Shown here piece after piece: positions 25,223 through 34,394 of a stretch of DNA of 49,839 nt. Positions within the stretch are counted from its first letter, which is position 1; each line of letters starts with the position of its first letter. A program made the translations under genes and the position numbers. A model generated the notes under the pieces. The model saw nothing but the letters and a program-made list of their open reading frames with translations, did no database searches and was not told where the DNA came from. Source of the DNA: Chloroflexota bacterium (GTDB taxonomy: Bacteria; Chloroflexota; Limnocylindria; Limnocylindrales; CSP1-4). The DNA lies in the NCBI GenBank assembly GCA_003171065.1, contig PMXQ01000151.1:1-49839 (forward strand). The letters are read 5' to 3'.

Positions 25223-25687
25223 TTACCCCGGGTAGCTGCCGGTCAGCTTCTTGACCCAGCGGTGCGGGGCGTGGAAGAACGGCGTCCCCTTGAAGAACAT
25301 GTACGGGCAGAAGCCCTCGACGACGTCGATCCCGTTAGCCTCGCAGAAGGCGACCGCGGCCTTGTTCACTGCGCCGGCGGCGACGCCCTTGTACATCCAG
25401 ACGTGCTTCACGCCGGCCTCGGCGCAGTCGCGGACGATCTGCTCGGTGGCTTTCGACGAGGTCATGATCAGCACGCCCTCGACGCCGGGCTCGATGTCCT
25501 GGACCCGTTTGTAGGAGGTCTGGCCATCGAGAACCGCCACGTTCGGGTTGACGGGAATGGCCTCGTAGCGGCGCTGGCGGAACTCCTGCCAGAGCGCGTA
25601 CGAGAACTCCCTGGGGTTGTGCGAGACGCCCACGAAGGCGATGCGCTTGAGGGCGAGGAAGTCGTCGATCTGCTTCTTGGTGGTCAT
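25223..25687 (-). CDS. CoA-binding domain protein (CoA_binding_2 family)
   Basis: 154 residues from ATG 25687, preceded by AGGGGAT. It is a single Rossmann-type domain with the pattern RIAFVGVSHNPREFSYAL, YEAIPVNPNV, and the central VEGVLIMTSS strand, then KHVWMYKGVAAGAVN, IDVVEGFCPYMFF. These match stand-alone CoA-binding proteins related to the alpha subunit of succinyl-CoA synthetase. The cofactor is inferred from the family. The divergent flavodoxin gene begins 150 bases away. Confidence 0.9.
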   Translation of the reverse strand: MTTKKQIDDFLALKRIAFVGVSHNPREFSYALWQEFRQRRYEAIPVNPNVAVLDGQTSYKRVQDIEPGVEGVLIMTSSKATEQIVRDCAEAGVKHVWMYKGVAAGAVNKAAVAFCEANGIDVVEGFCPYMFFKGTPFFHAPHRWVKKLTGSYPG

Positions 25688-25836
25688 TCGATCCCCTAAG
25701 GCCGTGGTCGAATCGACAGTTTCGCACCCGGTCGCGACGCGGCGAAGGGTCAGATGGACTGTGACCGACGGCACTGGCACCGGCCGGGAGCCGCCGCGAG
25801 CCTGTGGCGGAATCGAGCACAGACAGGGAGGTCACG

Positions 25837-26256
25837 GTGAAGAAGGCGGTCGTGGTCTATCGCAGCCATTCGGGCGTGACTCGCCGATACGGCGAGGAGA
25901 TCGGCGCATGCCTGACCCGGCACGGGATCGCGACGAGCGTGGCGTCCGTGGGCGATTGCGACTTCGCGACCGTGGCCGACGCCGACTACCTGCTTCTGGG
26001 CTGCTGGACGAGCGGCCTCTTCGTGATCCTCCAGCACCCGGACGAGCCCTGGCTGGCCTTCGTCCGAGACATGCCCGAGACGAAGCGGCCACGCGTCGCC
26101 CTCTTCACAACCTACTTGCTCGCGACCGGAAGCCAGTTCCCGAAGATGCGAGCGGCCGTGACGGGAAAGACAAACGCCCCCGAACTCGAGCTGAAGTCGC
26201 GCCACGGCCGTCTCTCGGCCGCGGACGAGAAGGCGCTCGAGAAGTTCATGGCGTAG
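25837..26256 (+). CDS. Flavodoxin-like protein
   Basis: 139 residues from GTG 25837 with GGAGG six bases upstream. The phosphate-binding loop of the FMN site is at the N-terminus (VVVYRSHSGVTRRYGEEI), followed by ADYLLLGCWTSG and RVALFTTYLL strands. This is a normal short flavodoxin length with electron-transfer or FMN-binding function expected in the cytoplasm. It has no redox partner nearby. Confidence 0.85.
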   Translation: MKKAVVVYRSHSGVTRRYGEEIGACLTRHGIATSVASVGDCDFATVADADYLLLGCWTSGLFVILQHPDEPWLAFVRDMPETKRPRVALFTTYLLATGSQFPKMRAAVTGKTNAPELELKSRHGRLSAADEKALEKFMA

Positions 26257-26261
26257 AAGCG

Positions 26262-26546
26262 CTCGCGCCGGCCCGAACTCGCCGCGGCAGCACCGTCAGG
26301 GCCGACATCCAACGGCAGGCGTCAGGCGCCATCGCGCCGCCGCCCGAGGGGTGGGAGCTTCGTCCCCGGGCCTGGACGCTCGGCGTCGTCCTCGAGCTCA
26401 TCGTGCTCGTCCTGGCCGTGCTCCAGCTGGGCCGGCTCGAACTCGCTCGCCACATCGTCACCATCGTCATCGCCGGCGTCGCCCTCTGGTATCTGACCAC
26501 GCCGCGCGTCAGAGCGGCGTTCGGGCGGTCGCAGGCAAAGGACGGC
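26262..26546 (+). other. Start-less open frame encoding two membrane helices
   Basis: A plus-strand frame just after the flavodoxin stop encodes a short basic N-terminal stretch, then GVVLELIVLVLAVLQLG and ARHIVTIVIAGVALWYL, then TTPRVRAAFG, which looks like a real small membrane protein. No in-frame ATG, GTG or TTG precedes the first helix, and the frame runs on without a natural end into the antisense of the DUF1003-like gene. It could be a gene remnant, or a gene with an unusual start. Confidence 0.35.
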
Positions 26547-26570
26547 GGCATCCTCCAAAGGGCGACCGAC

Positions 26571-26602
26571 AAAAGGCCGCCGAACGACTTCGGGGCGGCC
26601 TT
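26571..26602 (-). terminator. Terminator of the DUF1003-like gene
   Basis: AAGGCCGCC (26573-26581) pairs with GGCGGCCTT (26594-26602). On the minus strand the stem is followed by TTTTG, 55 bases after the stop of the gene at 26657. The plus-strand reading lacks a T tract. Confidence 0.75.
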
Positions 26603-26656
26603 CAGCGCCGACCCCCCCCGCGATGGCAGCCGGCCGGTCCGGTCGCGGACCAGATC

Positions 26657-27109
26657 TCAAGCTGGCTTGGTCTTGGTCAGGGACGCTTCCAGCTTGGCGA
26701 TCTTGTCGAGCAGCTCGTTGATGGCATGGTCCTGCTCGAGCAGGTGCGCCTGGATCTGCTCTGACTCGTGGAACGTGGCGTCGGCGTCCTGGTAGGTCAT
26801 GTCGGCCCGCTTGTCCGACGCTCGAGAGAGGATGTTCTGGCCGACCATGATGACCGAGAGCATGACCAACTGGATGAACGTCTGGCTGACCCATTGAATG
26901 AGCAGGAGCGGGCTGCCGGTGGCCGACGGCAGCGCGACGAGCGCGAGGCACGCGAAGGCGTAGGCACACCACATCGTCCCCACGACCGTGGTGAGGATTA
27001 GGGCGACCTTGCCGTTGAAGCCGACGTGCTCGTCGGTGGTCTTGGGTGGCCCTGACCGCTTCCGCATGGCGATGTGCGGGTGCGGGACGTGCACGAAATT
27101 GACACTCAT
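26657..27109 (-). CDS. DUF1003-like membrane protein with C-terminal coiled coil
   Basis: 150 residues from ATG 27109, with AGGAGAGA upstream. A cytoplasmic N-terminus is followed by two membrane helices (VALILTTVVGTMWCAYAFACLAL and WVSQTFIQLVMLSVIMVGQ). The motif that follows (GQNILSRASDKRADMTYQDADATFHE) is characteristic of DUF1003-type proteins. The last ~35 residues form a coiled coil (HAINELLDKIAKLEASL). Function unknown. It is a single-gene unit with its own terminator. Confidence 0.82.
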   Translation of the reverse strand: MSVNFVHVPHPHIAMRKRSGPPKTTDEHVGFNGKVALILTTVVGTMWCAYAFACLALVALPSATGSPLLLIQWVSQTFIQLVMLSVIMVGQNILSRASDKRADMTYQDADATFHESEQIQAHLLEQDHAINELLDKIAKLEASLTKTKPA

Positions 27110-27381
27110 GGATTCTCTCCTGGCTGACCTGGGCGACCGAACGAAGCCGAGAATGGATCGTGGCGCGAACGGTGCTCGTGGAACGTCGACGTCGCGTCCC
27201 GCGATCGTACGCGAATGTTCCCGTATCCGAGGGCCGGGCGTCAGGAGGAAGCCGCACGTTCCATCGCCCGACCGCGACTGGATCAGCGTCCGGTCGAACG
27301 CCGCTCGTCGCTCTCGGCCAGGTTTCGCCGAGTCGTGAGCTGCGTGTGCATCATCACGGCGGCCACAGGATAGGCGACGCT

Positions 27382-28125
27382 CTACGGCGTCTGTCCAGAG
27401 CCGCCGCGATCAGACCCGCCCCCGTCCCAGCCCTGCGTGAGCAGAACCTCCTCCTCGCCGGACCCGATCACGCTGACGATCGCCTCGGCCACGTGCTCGG
27501 CCGAGTGGGGCGTCGGGGCCCACGATCCACCGCCGACCCGGCCGCCCGCGGCCAGCGACTGATGGAACTCCGTGGCGGTCACCGCCGGATATACGAGCGA
27601 CACGACGATGCCGTCGGGCGCAAGCTCTCGACGGGCAACCTGCGAGAGCATGTTCAGCGCAGCCTTCGTAGCCGAGTAGCCGCCGACGCCGGGGAGGACC
27701 ATACGGGACGTCATGGAGCTGACGTTCACGATCGCTCCCCCGCCCTGACGGCGCATCGATGGGATCACCGCCTGCATGGCCAGGAGAGGCGCATAGAAGT
27801 TGAGCTGGGTGATGGCCGTCAGGTCCTCGAGCCGGACCTGCTCGACTGGCACGTGGAGGCCCTGCCCGGCGTTGTTGACCAGCACGTCGACGCGTCCGAA
27901 GCGATCCAGGGTCGCATCCACCAGCCGGACGATCTGCGCCGGGTCACGCAGATCCGTCGTCACCGCGAGCGCGTCCGCCAGATCGTGGGCCAGAGCCTCG
28001 ATCCGCTCACCGCGGCGCGCGGCCAGCACCACCTTTGCCCCGCGTCCGGCCGCCAGGCGGGCGGTCGCCGCGCCGATGCCCGACGAGGCCCCCGTGATGA
28101 TGACGACCGCGCCGTCGAGCTCCAT
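27382..28125 (-). CDS. Short-chain dehydrogenase/reductase
   Basis: 247 residues from ATG 28125 (AGGAGG nine bases upstream). The NAD(P)-binding TGASSGIG is at residues ~9-16, NNAG follows at the usual distance, and the catalytic Ser in NVSSMTS and Tyr-x-x-x-Lys in GGYSATKAALN are present. VYPAVTATEF closes the cofactor site. An Arg-Arg pair after the second strand (LAARRGERI) suggests NADP preference. The last ~20 residues are Gly/Asp-rich and probably disordered. Substrate unknown. Confidence 0.93.
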   Translation of the reverse strand: MELDGAVVIITGASSGIGAATARLAAGRGAKVVLAARRGERIEALAHDLADALAVTTDLRDPAQIVRLVDATLDRFGRVDVLVNNAGQGLHVPVEQVRLEDLTAITQLNFYAPLLAMQAVIPSMRRQGGGAIVNVSSMTSRMVLPGVGGYSATKAALNMLSQVARRELAPDGIVVSLVYPAVTATEFHQSLAAGGRVGGGSWAPTPHSAEHVAEAIVSVIGSGEEEVLLTQGWDGGGSDRGGSGQTP

Positions 28126-28241
28126 CTGGCGATGCCTCCTGATGTTCAAGAGCGGGGAGCGCCGGCAGCTGCCGGGTCACCCGGGCGGCTTCGGGCCGCT
28201 GCCCTCAGTCTAGGACCGGGAGCTTCTCAGGACCCCAGCCA

Positions 28242-29441
28242 TCATCGGGCCGGCCCGTTTTCGGTCGCTGCCGGTCCGACGCCGACCTCTCCGGACGACG
28301 GAGCAGCGAGCGCGTCGGCCAGCCGGCGGGTTCCGATCGACGCGGGCAGAACCGTGAGACAGCCACCCAGCACGATCGCGGCCGCGACGGCCGGCGAGAG
28401 CGCGCCGGTTCCCAGGCCGAGGGAAGCGGCCGCGGCCGGGAGGCCGAGCTGGGCAGCCGCGGCCAGGCCGAATCCGCTCCACGGCGGCGGCGCCACAACC
28501 CGGCTTGCGGCCAGATGAATGGCCAAACCGCCTGCGGCCATGACGACGGCAAGCATGATGGCTGAGGGATCGCCGGCGAGCGACCGGAGGTCGAGCTCAG
28601 AGCCAAGGAGCACGAAGAAGGCCGGGACGAAGAACCCCTCGGCGATGCCCGACAGCTGCACCTCGAGGCGGGCCGGCTCGCGGAGCCGGGCGAGGACGAG
28701 GCCCGCGGCGAAGCCCGCAAGGAGGGTTGAGCCGCCCGTCTGAGCGGCGATGAGCGAGAGGACGACGAGAATCAGCAGCGTCACCCGCAGCTGAAGCGCC
28801 CAGCCTCGTGTCTGAGAACGGTCCCGCAGCGTCATGGCACGCGGCGAGCGGCTGATCCGCTGGCCGAACCACAGCGCGCCGACCGTGCAGGCGACGATCA
28901 GCGCGTCGCCACCCAGCGCCTCCGGGATCTTCGCGGCGCCGATGAGGGTTAGGGGCATGAGCAGGACGGTGATCGCGTCGGCCAGAGGGATCCAGACGAG
29001 CAGCAGCCCAACCCCAGGCCCGATCAGCCCGCGCTCTTCGAGGATCGGGAAAGCGACGGCGGCCGAGCTTCCGGCGAGCAGGACCGGAAACAGGAGAGAA
29101 GGGGCGCCAGGCTCGATGGCCGCACCTATGGCAAGCCCGACCGGCAACGACAGGAGGGCCACCACACCGGCCGCGATGACCCCGGCACGAACGCCTGCGC
29201 GGAGGCCGGGAGAGTCCAGATCCACGCGGGAGCCCGCCACCAGCATGAGCATGGCGAAGCCGAGGCCGTAGAGGAGGGCGTTGGCGGGGGTGGTTGGATC
29301 GATCAAGCCGAGGCCTGTACGACCGAACGCAATACCGGCGATCAGCTCCCCAACCACGGCCGGGATGAGAGGCCGGCGCCCAGCCGCCAGAAGCGGCCCG
29401 GCGAGCCCGGCCAGGATGATGACGAGCAGGGAGCTAAACAT
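28242..29441 (-). CDS. CPA2-type cation/proton antiporter
   Basis: 399 residues from ATG 29441. It has about 12 hydrophobic helices with the CPA2/KefB-like pattern: PAVVGELIAGIAFGRTGLGL, LLYGLGFAMLMLVAGSRVDL, SSAAVAFPILEERG, PLADAITVLLMPL, and FFVPAFFVLLGSELDLRSL. No C-terminal TrkA-N nucleotide-binding domain is present, unlike KefB/KefC. It exchanges Na+ or K+ for protons across the membrane; the ion is undetermined. Confidence 0.9.
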   Translation of the reverse strand: MFSSLLVIILAGLAGPLLAAGRRPLIPAVVGELIAGIAFGRTGLGLIDPTTPANALLYGLGFAMLMLVAGSRVDLDSPGLRAGVRAGVIAAGVVALLSLPVGLAIGAAIEPGAPSLLFPVLLAGSSAAVAFPILEERGLIGPGVGLLLVWIPLADAITVLLMPLTLIGAAKIPEALGGDALIVACTVGALWFGQRISRSPRAMTLRDRSQTRGWALQLRVTLLILVVLSLIAAQTGGSTLLAGFAAGLVLARLREPARLEVQLSGIAEGFFVPAFFVLLGSELDLRSLAGDPSAIMLAVVMAAGGLAIHLAASRVVAPPPWSGFGLAAAAQLGLPAAAASLGLGTGALSPAVAAAIVLGGCLTVLPASIGTRRLADALAAPSSGEVGVGPAATENGPAR

Positions 29442-29578
29442 CAGCGTTCGCGACGGGGGCCCACATGTGCGGGATGGTCACGCGGACACCTCCTCACGTC
29501 AACTGGCAGGCTCGGCCGCCGAGCCGATGCGGGCCTGGGGAGCGCTGCCGCCAGAGAACCTTCGAAGGGTGCTCGCTC

Positions 29579-31459
29579 TCAGGCGGTAATAGGCGACTTG
29601 TCCCAGTCGATGGCGACGTCCTGGTTCTTGTTCGCCTCATCGACCGCGACCGCGACCTTCACCCCCGGCGCCACCAAGGCCACTTTGGCCAGTGGAACGC
29701 GATGGCCGAAGACCGCGGGGAACGGCTCTTGACCGGCCAGTGTGACCTCGACGGTGAAGAGCCACATCGGGTCGTTGAGACGCGAGGGATCTGCCGCGGG
29801 ATTGATGTCGCGAACGGTCTTGCCCATGGGTTGCGCCGTGGTGATGACCGCGGTGCCGTGCGTGCCGGTGGCGAGGAGCTGATCGGCGCTGCCCTTGATC
29901 GTGGGCAGCTTGCCGCTGCGCACCGCCCCAATCACCGCGGCCACGTCGCCGGCCTCGGGCTGTCCGTTGGCATCGAAGTTGAAGTCCATGCCATCGGGCC
30001 CGGCGGCGGGGGCGGCAGCAGCCTGTGAAGCTCCGCCCATCTGGCTGAAGTCGATCGAGACCTTCTGCGGATCGGTCGGATCGATCAGGACGCCGACGCG
30101 AGCCCCAGGCACGACCATCGGGATGTACAGGCGCGGAACCAATGCCTTCACTTCGACCTGGTACGGCGCGCCGCCCGCGGCCGGCGTGACCTGCAGGCCA
30201 AACTTGTACTCGGGCGCGTCGGGCCCGACAGAGGGCATCGACACGGTCGTGCCCGTGTCGGTGATGCTCTCGATGACCGCGTCACCGGGCAGGCCGCCCT
30301 TGATGGGCCCCGTGGTGCCGCTCAGCTTTCGTATGAGCCATGAGCCGTAGAACGGGCTGCCGACTCCGATGGCGACCATCGCGATGGCGAAGACCACCCA
30401 GAACCAGAACTCCAACCCGAGCCCTCCCGGCCCGGAGGAAGAGGCGGCCGAGCCGCTCTGGACGGCGTCGATCGCCGCCAGCAGCGCGGCCTGGACGTCA
30501 CCGCTGGGTGCCGCCTCGTCGCTCAGCGTGTCAGATTTCCACGGCGCGACCTCGTGGTACGAGTCCCACAGGTTCGAGCTATTCGTCTGGACGTAGCCGG
30601 CGATCTCCTTGTCGGAGACGCTCAGCGCGATGATGAGAGCATTGTCGAAATCGCTGCTCAGCCCTGCGCCATTGAAGAAGGCAGCCGTCGACGGATCGGT
30701 GTCGCCAAGCGAGATGTCGATGTAGACCGGCGCGCCGATCTTGCCGGACAGTGCGGTGGCCGCGGCCTCTGCCTTCTGCTTGCCGGTCACGTCCAGGACT
30801 CCCGTGCCGTCGAAGACGTTCGTTCCGCTCAGGAAGGCATCGGCGCGAGCCAGAGACGACATGATCCAGCTGGCGAGCGTTTGCGGTCCCGACGATGTGT
30901 CGATTGCGCTCGCCTGATCCTTGCCGAGCTTGGCCTTGAGAATGGGCCCCATCATCAGCTCGCCTTCGCCGTCCGAGCCGGTCAGCAGCATGCCATTGAT
31001 CTGCCAGTCCGCAATCAGGCTGCTCGTGTCCGGCATGTCCTCGGGCTGGGCCGTCGTGTAGACCACGACCCGGCCGCCGCCCCTCGCCTCGATGTCCGCC
31101 GCCAGGGTTTCGGCCTGGGTCGCGGAACTCGCGGAGAGCACGCTGCCGTAGTCGTAGACGTGGCGACCGGGGGCAATGGGCGACATCGTGGGCTGGGGCG
31201 CCGTGGTCGGCCTGGCAGTCTTGGTCGGCTTGGCCGCCGCGGTGGACTTTGCCGTCGTGGTGGATTTCGCAATCGCGGTGTGTTTCGCAGTCGCGGTGGG
31301 TTGCGCAGCTGTCACGGGGCCGGCCGCGGCGAGGCCGGCGGCCAGGAAGCCGAACAGGCCGAGCACGAGAACCGCGAGAAGCGGTGCGGCGCTGGCGCGC
31401 CTGTACCCTCGCGTTTGAGTCGACGCCAGCCCCGGCTTCGAGTCCGGCAGCAGCCTCAT
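29579..31459 (-). CDS. Signal-anchored TPM-domain membrane protein with large C-terminal domain
   Basis: 626 residues from ATG 31459 with AGGAGG six bases upstream. A signal or anchor helix lies at ~25-48, then a Thr/Ala/Lys repeat (TAK-rich, ~55-90) as a wall-spanning linker. Residues ~98-330 form a TPM-like domain (YDYGSVLSASSATQAETLAADI, GGGRVVVYTT, DKEIAGYVQTNSS). A membrane helix follows at ~350-375 (FWFWVVFAIAMVAIGV). The ~250-residue C-terminal part is beta-rich and is closely matched by the separate gene at 31651-32409. The TPM face is probably outside and the C-terminal domain inside. The biochemical role is unknown. Confidence 0.75.
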   Translation of the reverse strand: MRLLPDSKPGLASTQTRGYRRASAAPLLAVLVLGLFGFLAAGLAAAGPVTAAQPTATAKHTAIAKSTTTAKSTAAAKPTKTARPTTAPQPTMSPIAPGRHVYDYGSVLSASSATQAETLAADIEARGGGRVVVYTTAQPEDMPDTSSLIADWQINGMLLTGSDGEGELMMGPILKAKLGKDQASAIDTSSGPQTLASWIMSSLARADAFLSGTNVFDGTGVLDVTGKQKAEAAATALSGKIGAPVYIDISLGDTDPSTAAFFNGAGLSSDFDNALIIALSVSDKEIAGYVQTNSSNLWDSYHEVAPWKSDTLSDEAAPSGDVQAALLAAIDAVQSGSAASSSGPGGLGLEFWFWVVFAIAMVAIGVGSPFYGSWLIRKLSGTTGPIKGGLPGDAVIESITDTGTTVSMPSVGPDAPEYKFGLQVTPAAGGAPYQVEVKALVPRLYIPMVVPGARVGVLIDPTDPQKVSIDFSQMGGASQAAAAPAAGPDGMDFNFDANGQPEAGDVAAVIGAVRSGKLPTIKGSADQLLATGTHGTAVITTAQPMGKTVRDINPAADPSRLNDPMWLFTVEVTLAGQEPFPAVFGHRVPLAKVALVAPGVKVAVAVDEANKNQDVAIDWDKSPITA

Positions 31460-31586
31460 CGGGATCCTCCTGGTGCGGCAAACCGATACTCCGGGACGGT
31501 CGATCCGCCGGGACCCGGTCCCCGACCCCTTGCGGTAGTTGATCGTATTCGCATCCCACTTGCGGCGCGCCTCATCACGGGGCGCT

Positions 31587-31628
31587 CCGGACGCCGAAAG
31601 CGCGGTCCTCCCGGCCGTCGGCGTCCGG
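31587..31628 (-). terminator. 11-bp hairpin between the two paralogous genes
   Basis: CCGGACGCCGA (31587-31597) pairs perfectly with TCGGCGTCCGG (31618-31628), 23 bases after the stop of the upstream paralogue and before the TPM gene. There is no T tract after it, so it may be an attenuating or mRNA-end hairpin rather than a classical terminator. Confidence 0.45.
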
Positions 31629-31650
31629 CTGCTGAGGTGCCGTTTCGGGC

Positions 31651-32409
31651 CTATGCGATCGGCGACTGGTCCCAGTCGATCGCGACTTCCTGGTTCTTGT
31701 TGGCCTCATTGACGGCGACCGCGAGCTTCACGCCGGGGGCCACCGAGGCAAGCTTTGCCACGGGCACGCGATGACCGAACACGGCCGGGAACGGCGCCTG
31801 CCCGGCGAGGGTGACCTCGACGGTGAAGATCCACACCGGGTCGTTCAGGCGCGACGGATCGGCCGCCGGGTTGATGTCTCGAACGGTCTTGCCGAGGGGC
31901 ATGGCCGTGGTGATGACAGCGGTGCCGTGCGTGCCGGTGGCCAGGAGCTGGTCGGCGCTGCCCTTGATCGTGTTGACCGAGCCGCTCCGAACGCCGCTGG
32001 CCACCGCTGCGACTTCGCCGGCCGCTGGCTGGCCGCTGGCATCGAAGTCCATGTTGAAGCCGCCGGGCGCGACCGGCGCCGCGGGTGCGGCCCCGCCGAC
32101 GCGGGTGAAGTCGGGCGAGACGTTCATCGGGTTGAGCGGGTCGACCATGACGCCGATCCGCGCTCCGGGCAGGACCATCGGGATGTAGAGCCGCGGAATC
32201 GCCGACTTGACCGTGACCTGATAGGGCGCGCCGGCGCCACCGATCGGAGTGACTTGTAGACCCAGCTGGTACACGGGCGCCTCGGGCCCGACGGACGGCG
32301 ACGAGATCGTCGTGCCGGTGTCGGCGATGCTTTCGATCATCGCGTCACTGGGTACGCCGTTCTTAACAGGGCCCGCGATTCCGGTCATCTTGCGCATCAA
32401 GAAGTCCAC
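31651..32409 (-). CDS. Soluble paralogue of the C-terminal domain of the TPM-domain protein
   Basis: 252 residues from GTG 32409, with AGGAGGAG upstream; earlier in-frame starts at up to 32583 lack support. It starts at a point equal to the residue just after the membrane helix of the neighbouring protein (FLMRKMTGIAGPVKNG against WLIRKLSGTTGPIKGG) and then matches it almost to the end: GTT-x-S-PSVGP, APYQV, PRLYIPMV-PGAR-GV, IKGSADQLLATGTHGTAV, PFPAVFGHRVP, ANKNQ-VAIDWD-SP. It looks like a tandem duplication that kept only the cytoplasmic half. Function unknown. Confidence 0.8.
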   Translation of the reverse strand: MDFLMRKMTGIAGPVKNGVPSDAMIESIADTGTTISSPSVGPEAPVYQLGLQVTPIGGAGAPYQVTVKSAIPRLYIPMVLPGARIGVMVDPLNPMNVSPDFTRVGGAAPAAPVAPGGFNMDFDASGQPAAGEVAAVASGVRSGSVNTIKGSADQLLATGTHGTAVITTAMPLGKTVRDINPAADPSRLNDPVWIFTVEVTLAGQAPFPAVFGHRVPVAKLASVAPGVKLAVAVNEANKNQEVAIDWDQSPIA

Positions 32410-32609
32410 CGGGCATCTCCTCCTGGGCACGCTCCCCACCAGGCCTTCCGGTTCGCGCGAACTGGCGAGGACGGCGGCGGTGCTTACCATACAAGCCGCC
32501 ATGGAAGTGGGGACCGCCACGCGCCTGCCGACCCATTCTGGGATACTCACGTCTTGCTGGACTTCCCCCAATTGAGAGTGCATGACATGCCCGCGGGCAG
32601 CTCACTGAA

Positions 32610-34394
32610 ATGACGCCGGCTCACCGCCCCCGCCGCCTGGCCCACATCGACTACCGGTGGATCGCGCTGTCCAACACGACGCTCGGCGTCTTCATGGCCG
32701 GGCTCAACGGGAGCGTGGTGATGATCGCGCTGCCGGCCATCTTCCGGGGCCTCGGCGTGGATCCGCTCGCGCCGGGGGAGTCAGACTACCTGCTCTGGAC
32801 GCTCGTCGGGTACACGCTCGTGACCGCCACGCTGCTCGTCAGCGCGGGACGCATCTCCGACATGTACGGCCGGGTCCGTCTCTACAACGCAGGCTTCGCC
32901 GTGTTCACGGCGGGGTCGATCCTGTGCTTCTTCGTCCAGGGACAGGGCAACACCGCGGCCCTCGAGCTCATCGTCTTCCGGATCGTCCAGGGCGTGGGGG
33001 GCGCCTTCCTCTTCGCCAACTCGGCGGCCATCCTGACCGACGCCTTCCCGCCCGACAAGCGCGGCCTGGCCATGGGCATGAACCAGATCGGGATGCTCGC
33101 GGGGACATTCGGCGGACTGCTCCTGGGCGGCCTGCTGGCGACGTTCGACTGGCGCGCCGTCTTCCTCATGAGCGTACCGTTCGGGCTCTTTGGCACCGTG
33201 TGGGCGTATCTCATGCTCCACGAGACGGCGACGATCCGCGCCCACCAGCGGCTCGACATTCCGGGCAACGTGCTGTTCGCCGTGGGGCTCACGCTCGTCC
33301 TCGTCGGCTTCACTTATGCCCTGCAGCCATACGGCAGCGCGAGCATGGGTTGGGGCAACCCGTGGGTGATCGGGGAGCTCGCCAGCGGGCTCGTCCTCCT
33401 CGGCGCCTTCATCGCCGTCGAGCGGCGGGTGACCGATCCCATGTTCCGCCTGGAGCTCTTCCGCATCCGGATGTTCGCGGCCGGCAACATCGCCGGCTTT
33501 CTCTCGTCACTCGCCCGGGGCGGTCTCCAGTTGATCCTCATCGTCTGGCTGCAGGGGATCTGGCTGCCGCTGCACGGCTACTCCTTCGAGCAGGCGCCCC
33601 TGTGGGCGGCCATCTACATGCTACCGATGACGGCCGGGTTCCTGATCGCCGGGCCGTTGAGCGGCGCGCTGTCCGATCGATACGGCGCTCGCTACTTCTC
33701 GACCGGCGGCATGCTGATCACGGCGGCGGTCTTCGGAGGTTTTCTCACGCTTCCGGCCGACTTCGACTACATCCCCTTCGCACTGCTCCTGCTCATGCTT
33801 GGGATCGGCATGGGCGCCTTCGCCTCGCCCAACACGGCCTCGATCATGAACGCCGTTCCGCCCGAGCACCGCGGCGCGTCCTCGGGCATGCGCGCCACGT
33901 TCCAGAACGTCGCCTCCAGCCTCAGCATGACGCTCATCTTCACGCTCGTGGTCGCGGGGCTTTCGGCGAGCCTGCCCAGCGCGTTGTACGGGCGGCTGAC
34001 CTCCGCGGGCATCCCAGCTGGCGTCGCAACCCAGATCTCCGGCATCCCGCCGATCGGCGCGCTCTTCGCGGCGTTCCTGGGCTACAACCCAATGGCGACC
34101 CTCATCCCGGCGTCGGTGCTCGCCGGGCTTCCGAGCGCCGCGCGCTCGACGGTCCTCGCGAACTCGTTCTTCCCGCAGCTTCTGGCCGACCCGTTCCACG
34201 ACGGGCTGCAGATTGCGTTCACGGTCTGCGTCGTGCTGTCGCTCGGCGCCGCGGCCGCGTCGTGGCTGCGAGGGCGCCGGTACATCCACGACTACGAGGT
34301 GGGCAAGGCGGAAGCGCCGGCCCGGGAGCTGGCCTCGGACCCGGCGGCGGGGCTCATGGGCTCGGCCGCATCGCCGGGAGTGAAGCCGCGCTGA
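32610..34394 (+). CDS. MFS transporter, DHA2-type (14 helices)
   Basis: 594 residues from ATG 32610; there is no strong ribosome-binding site. About 14 hydrophobic helices are seen, with the DHA2 hallmarks: LGVFMAGLNGSVVMIALPAI in helix 1, GRISDMYGRVRLYNAG (motif A), FRIVQGVGGAFLFANS (helix 4), and GMNQIGMLAGTFGGLLLGGLL (motif C, antiporter signature). It exports drugs or metabolites with proton exchange. The long loop before the last helix and the charged Ala-rich C-terminus are ordinary variants. It is divergent from the TPM pair; the 5' ends lie 200 bases apart. Confidence 0.92.
   Translation: MTPAHRPRRLAHIDYRWIALSNTTLGVFMAGLNGSVVMIALPAIFRGLGVDPLAPGESDYLLWTLVGYTLVTATLLVSAGRISDMYGRVRLYNAGFAVFTAGSILCFFVQGQGNTAALELIVFRIVQGVGGAFLFANSAAILTDAFPPDKRGLAMGMNQIGMLAGTFGGLLLGGLLATFDWRAVFLMSVPFGLFGTVWAYLMLHETATIRAHQRLDIPGNVLFAVGLTLVLVGFTYALQPYGSASMGWGNPWVIGELASGLVLLGAFIAVERRVTDPMFRLELFRIRMFAAGNIAGFLSSLARGGLQLILIVWLQGIWLPLHGYSFEQAPLWAAIYMLPMTAGFLIAGPLSGALSDRYGARYFSTGGMLITAAVFGGFLTLPADFDYIPFALLLLMLGIGMGAFASPNTASIMNAVPPEHRGASSGMRATFQNVASSLSMTLIFTLVVAGLSASLPSALYGRLTSAGIPAGVATQISGIPPIGALFAAFLGYNPMATLIPASVLAGLPSAARSTVLANSFFPQLLADPFHDGLQIAFTVCVVLSLGAAAASWLRGRRYIHDYEVGKAEAPARELASDPAAGLMGSAASPGVKPR

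Noticed and set aside
22738-25254. An 838-residue plus-strand ORF opposite the histidine kinase, methyltransferase and their spacer
   Set aside because: It spans two unrelated recognised genes and the gap between them on the other strand, shows no motif and has strongly biased composition.
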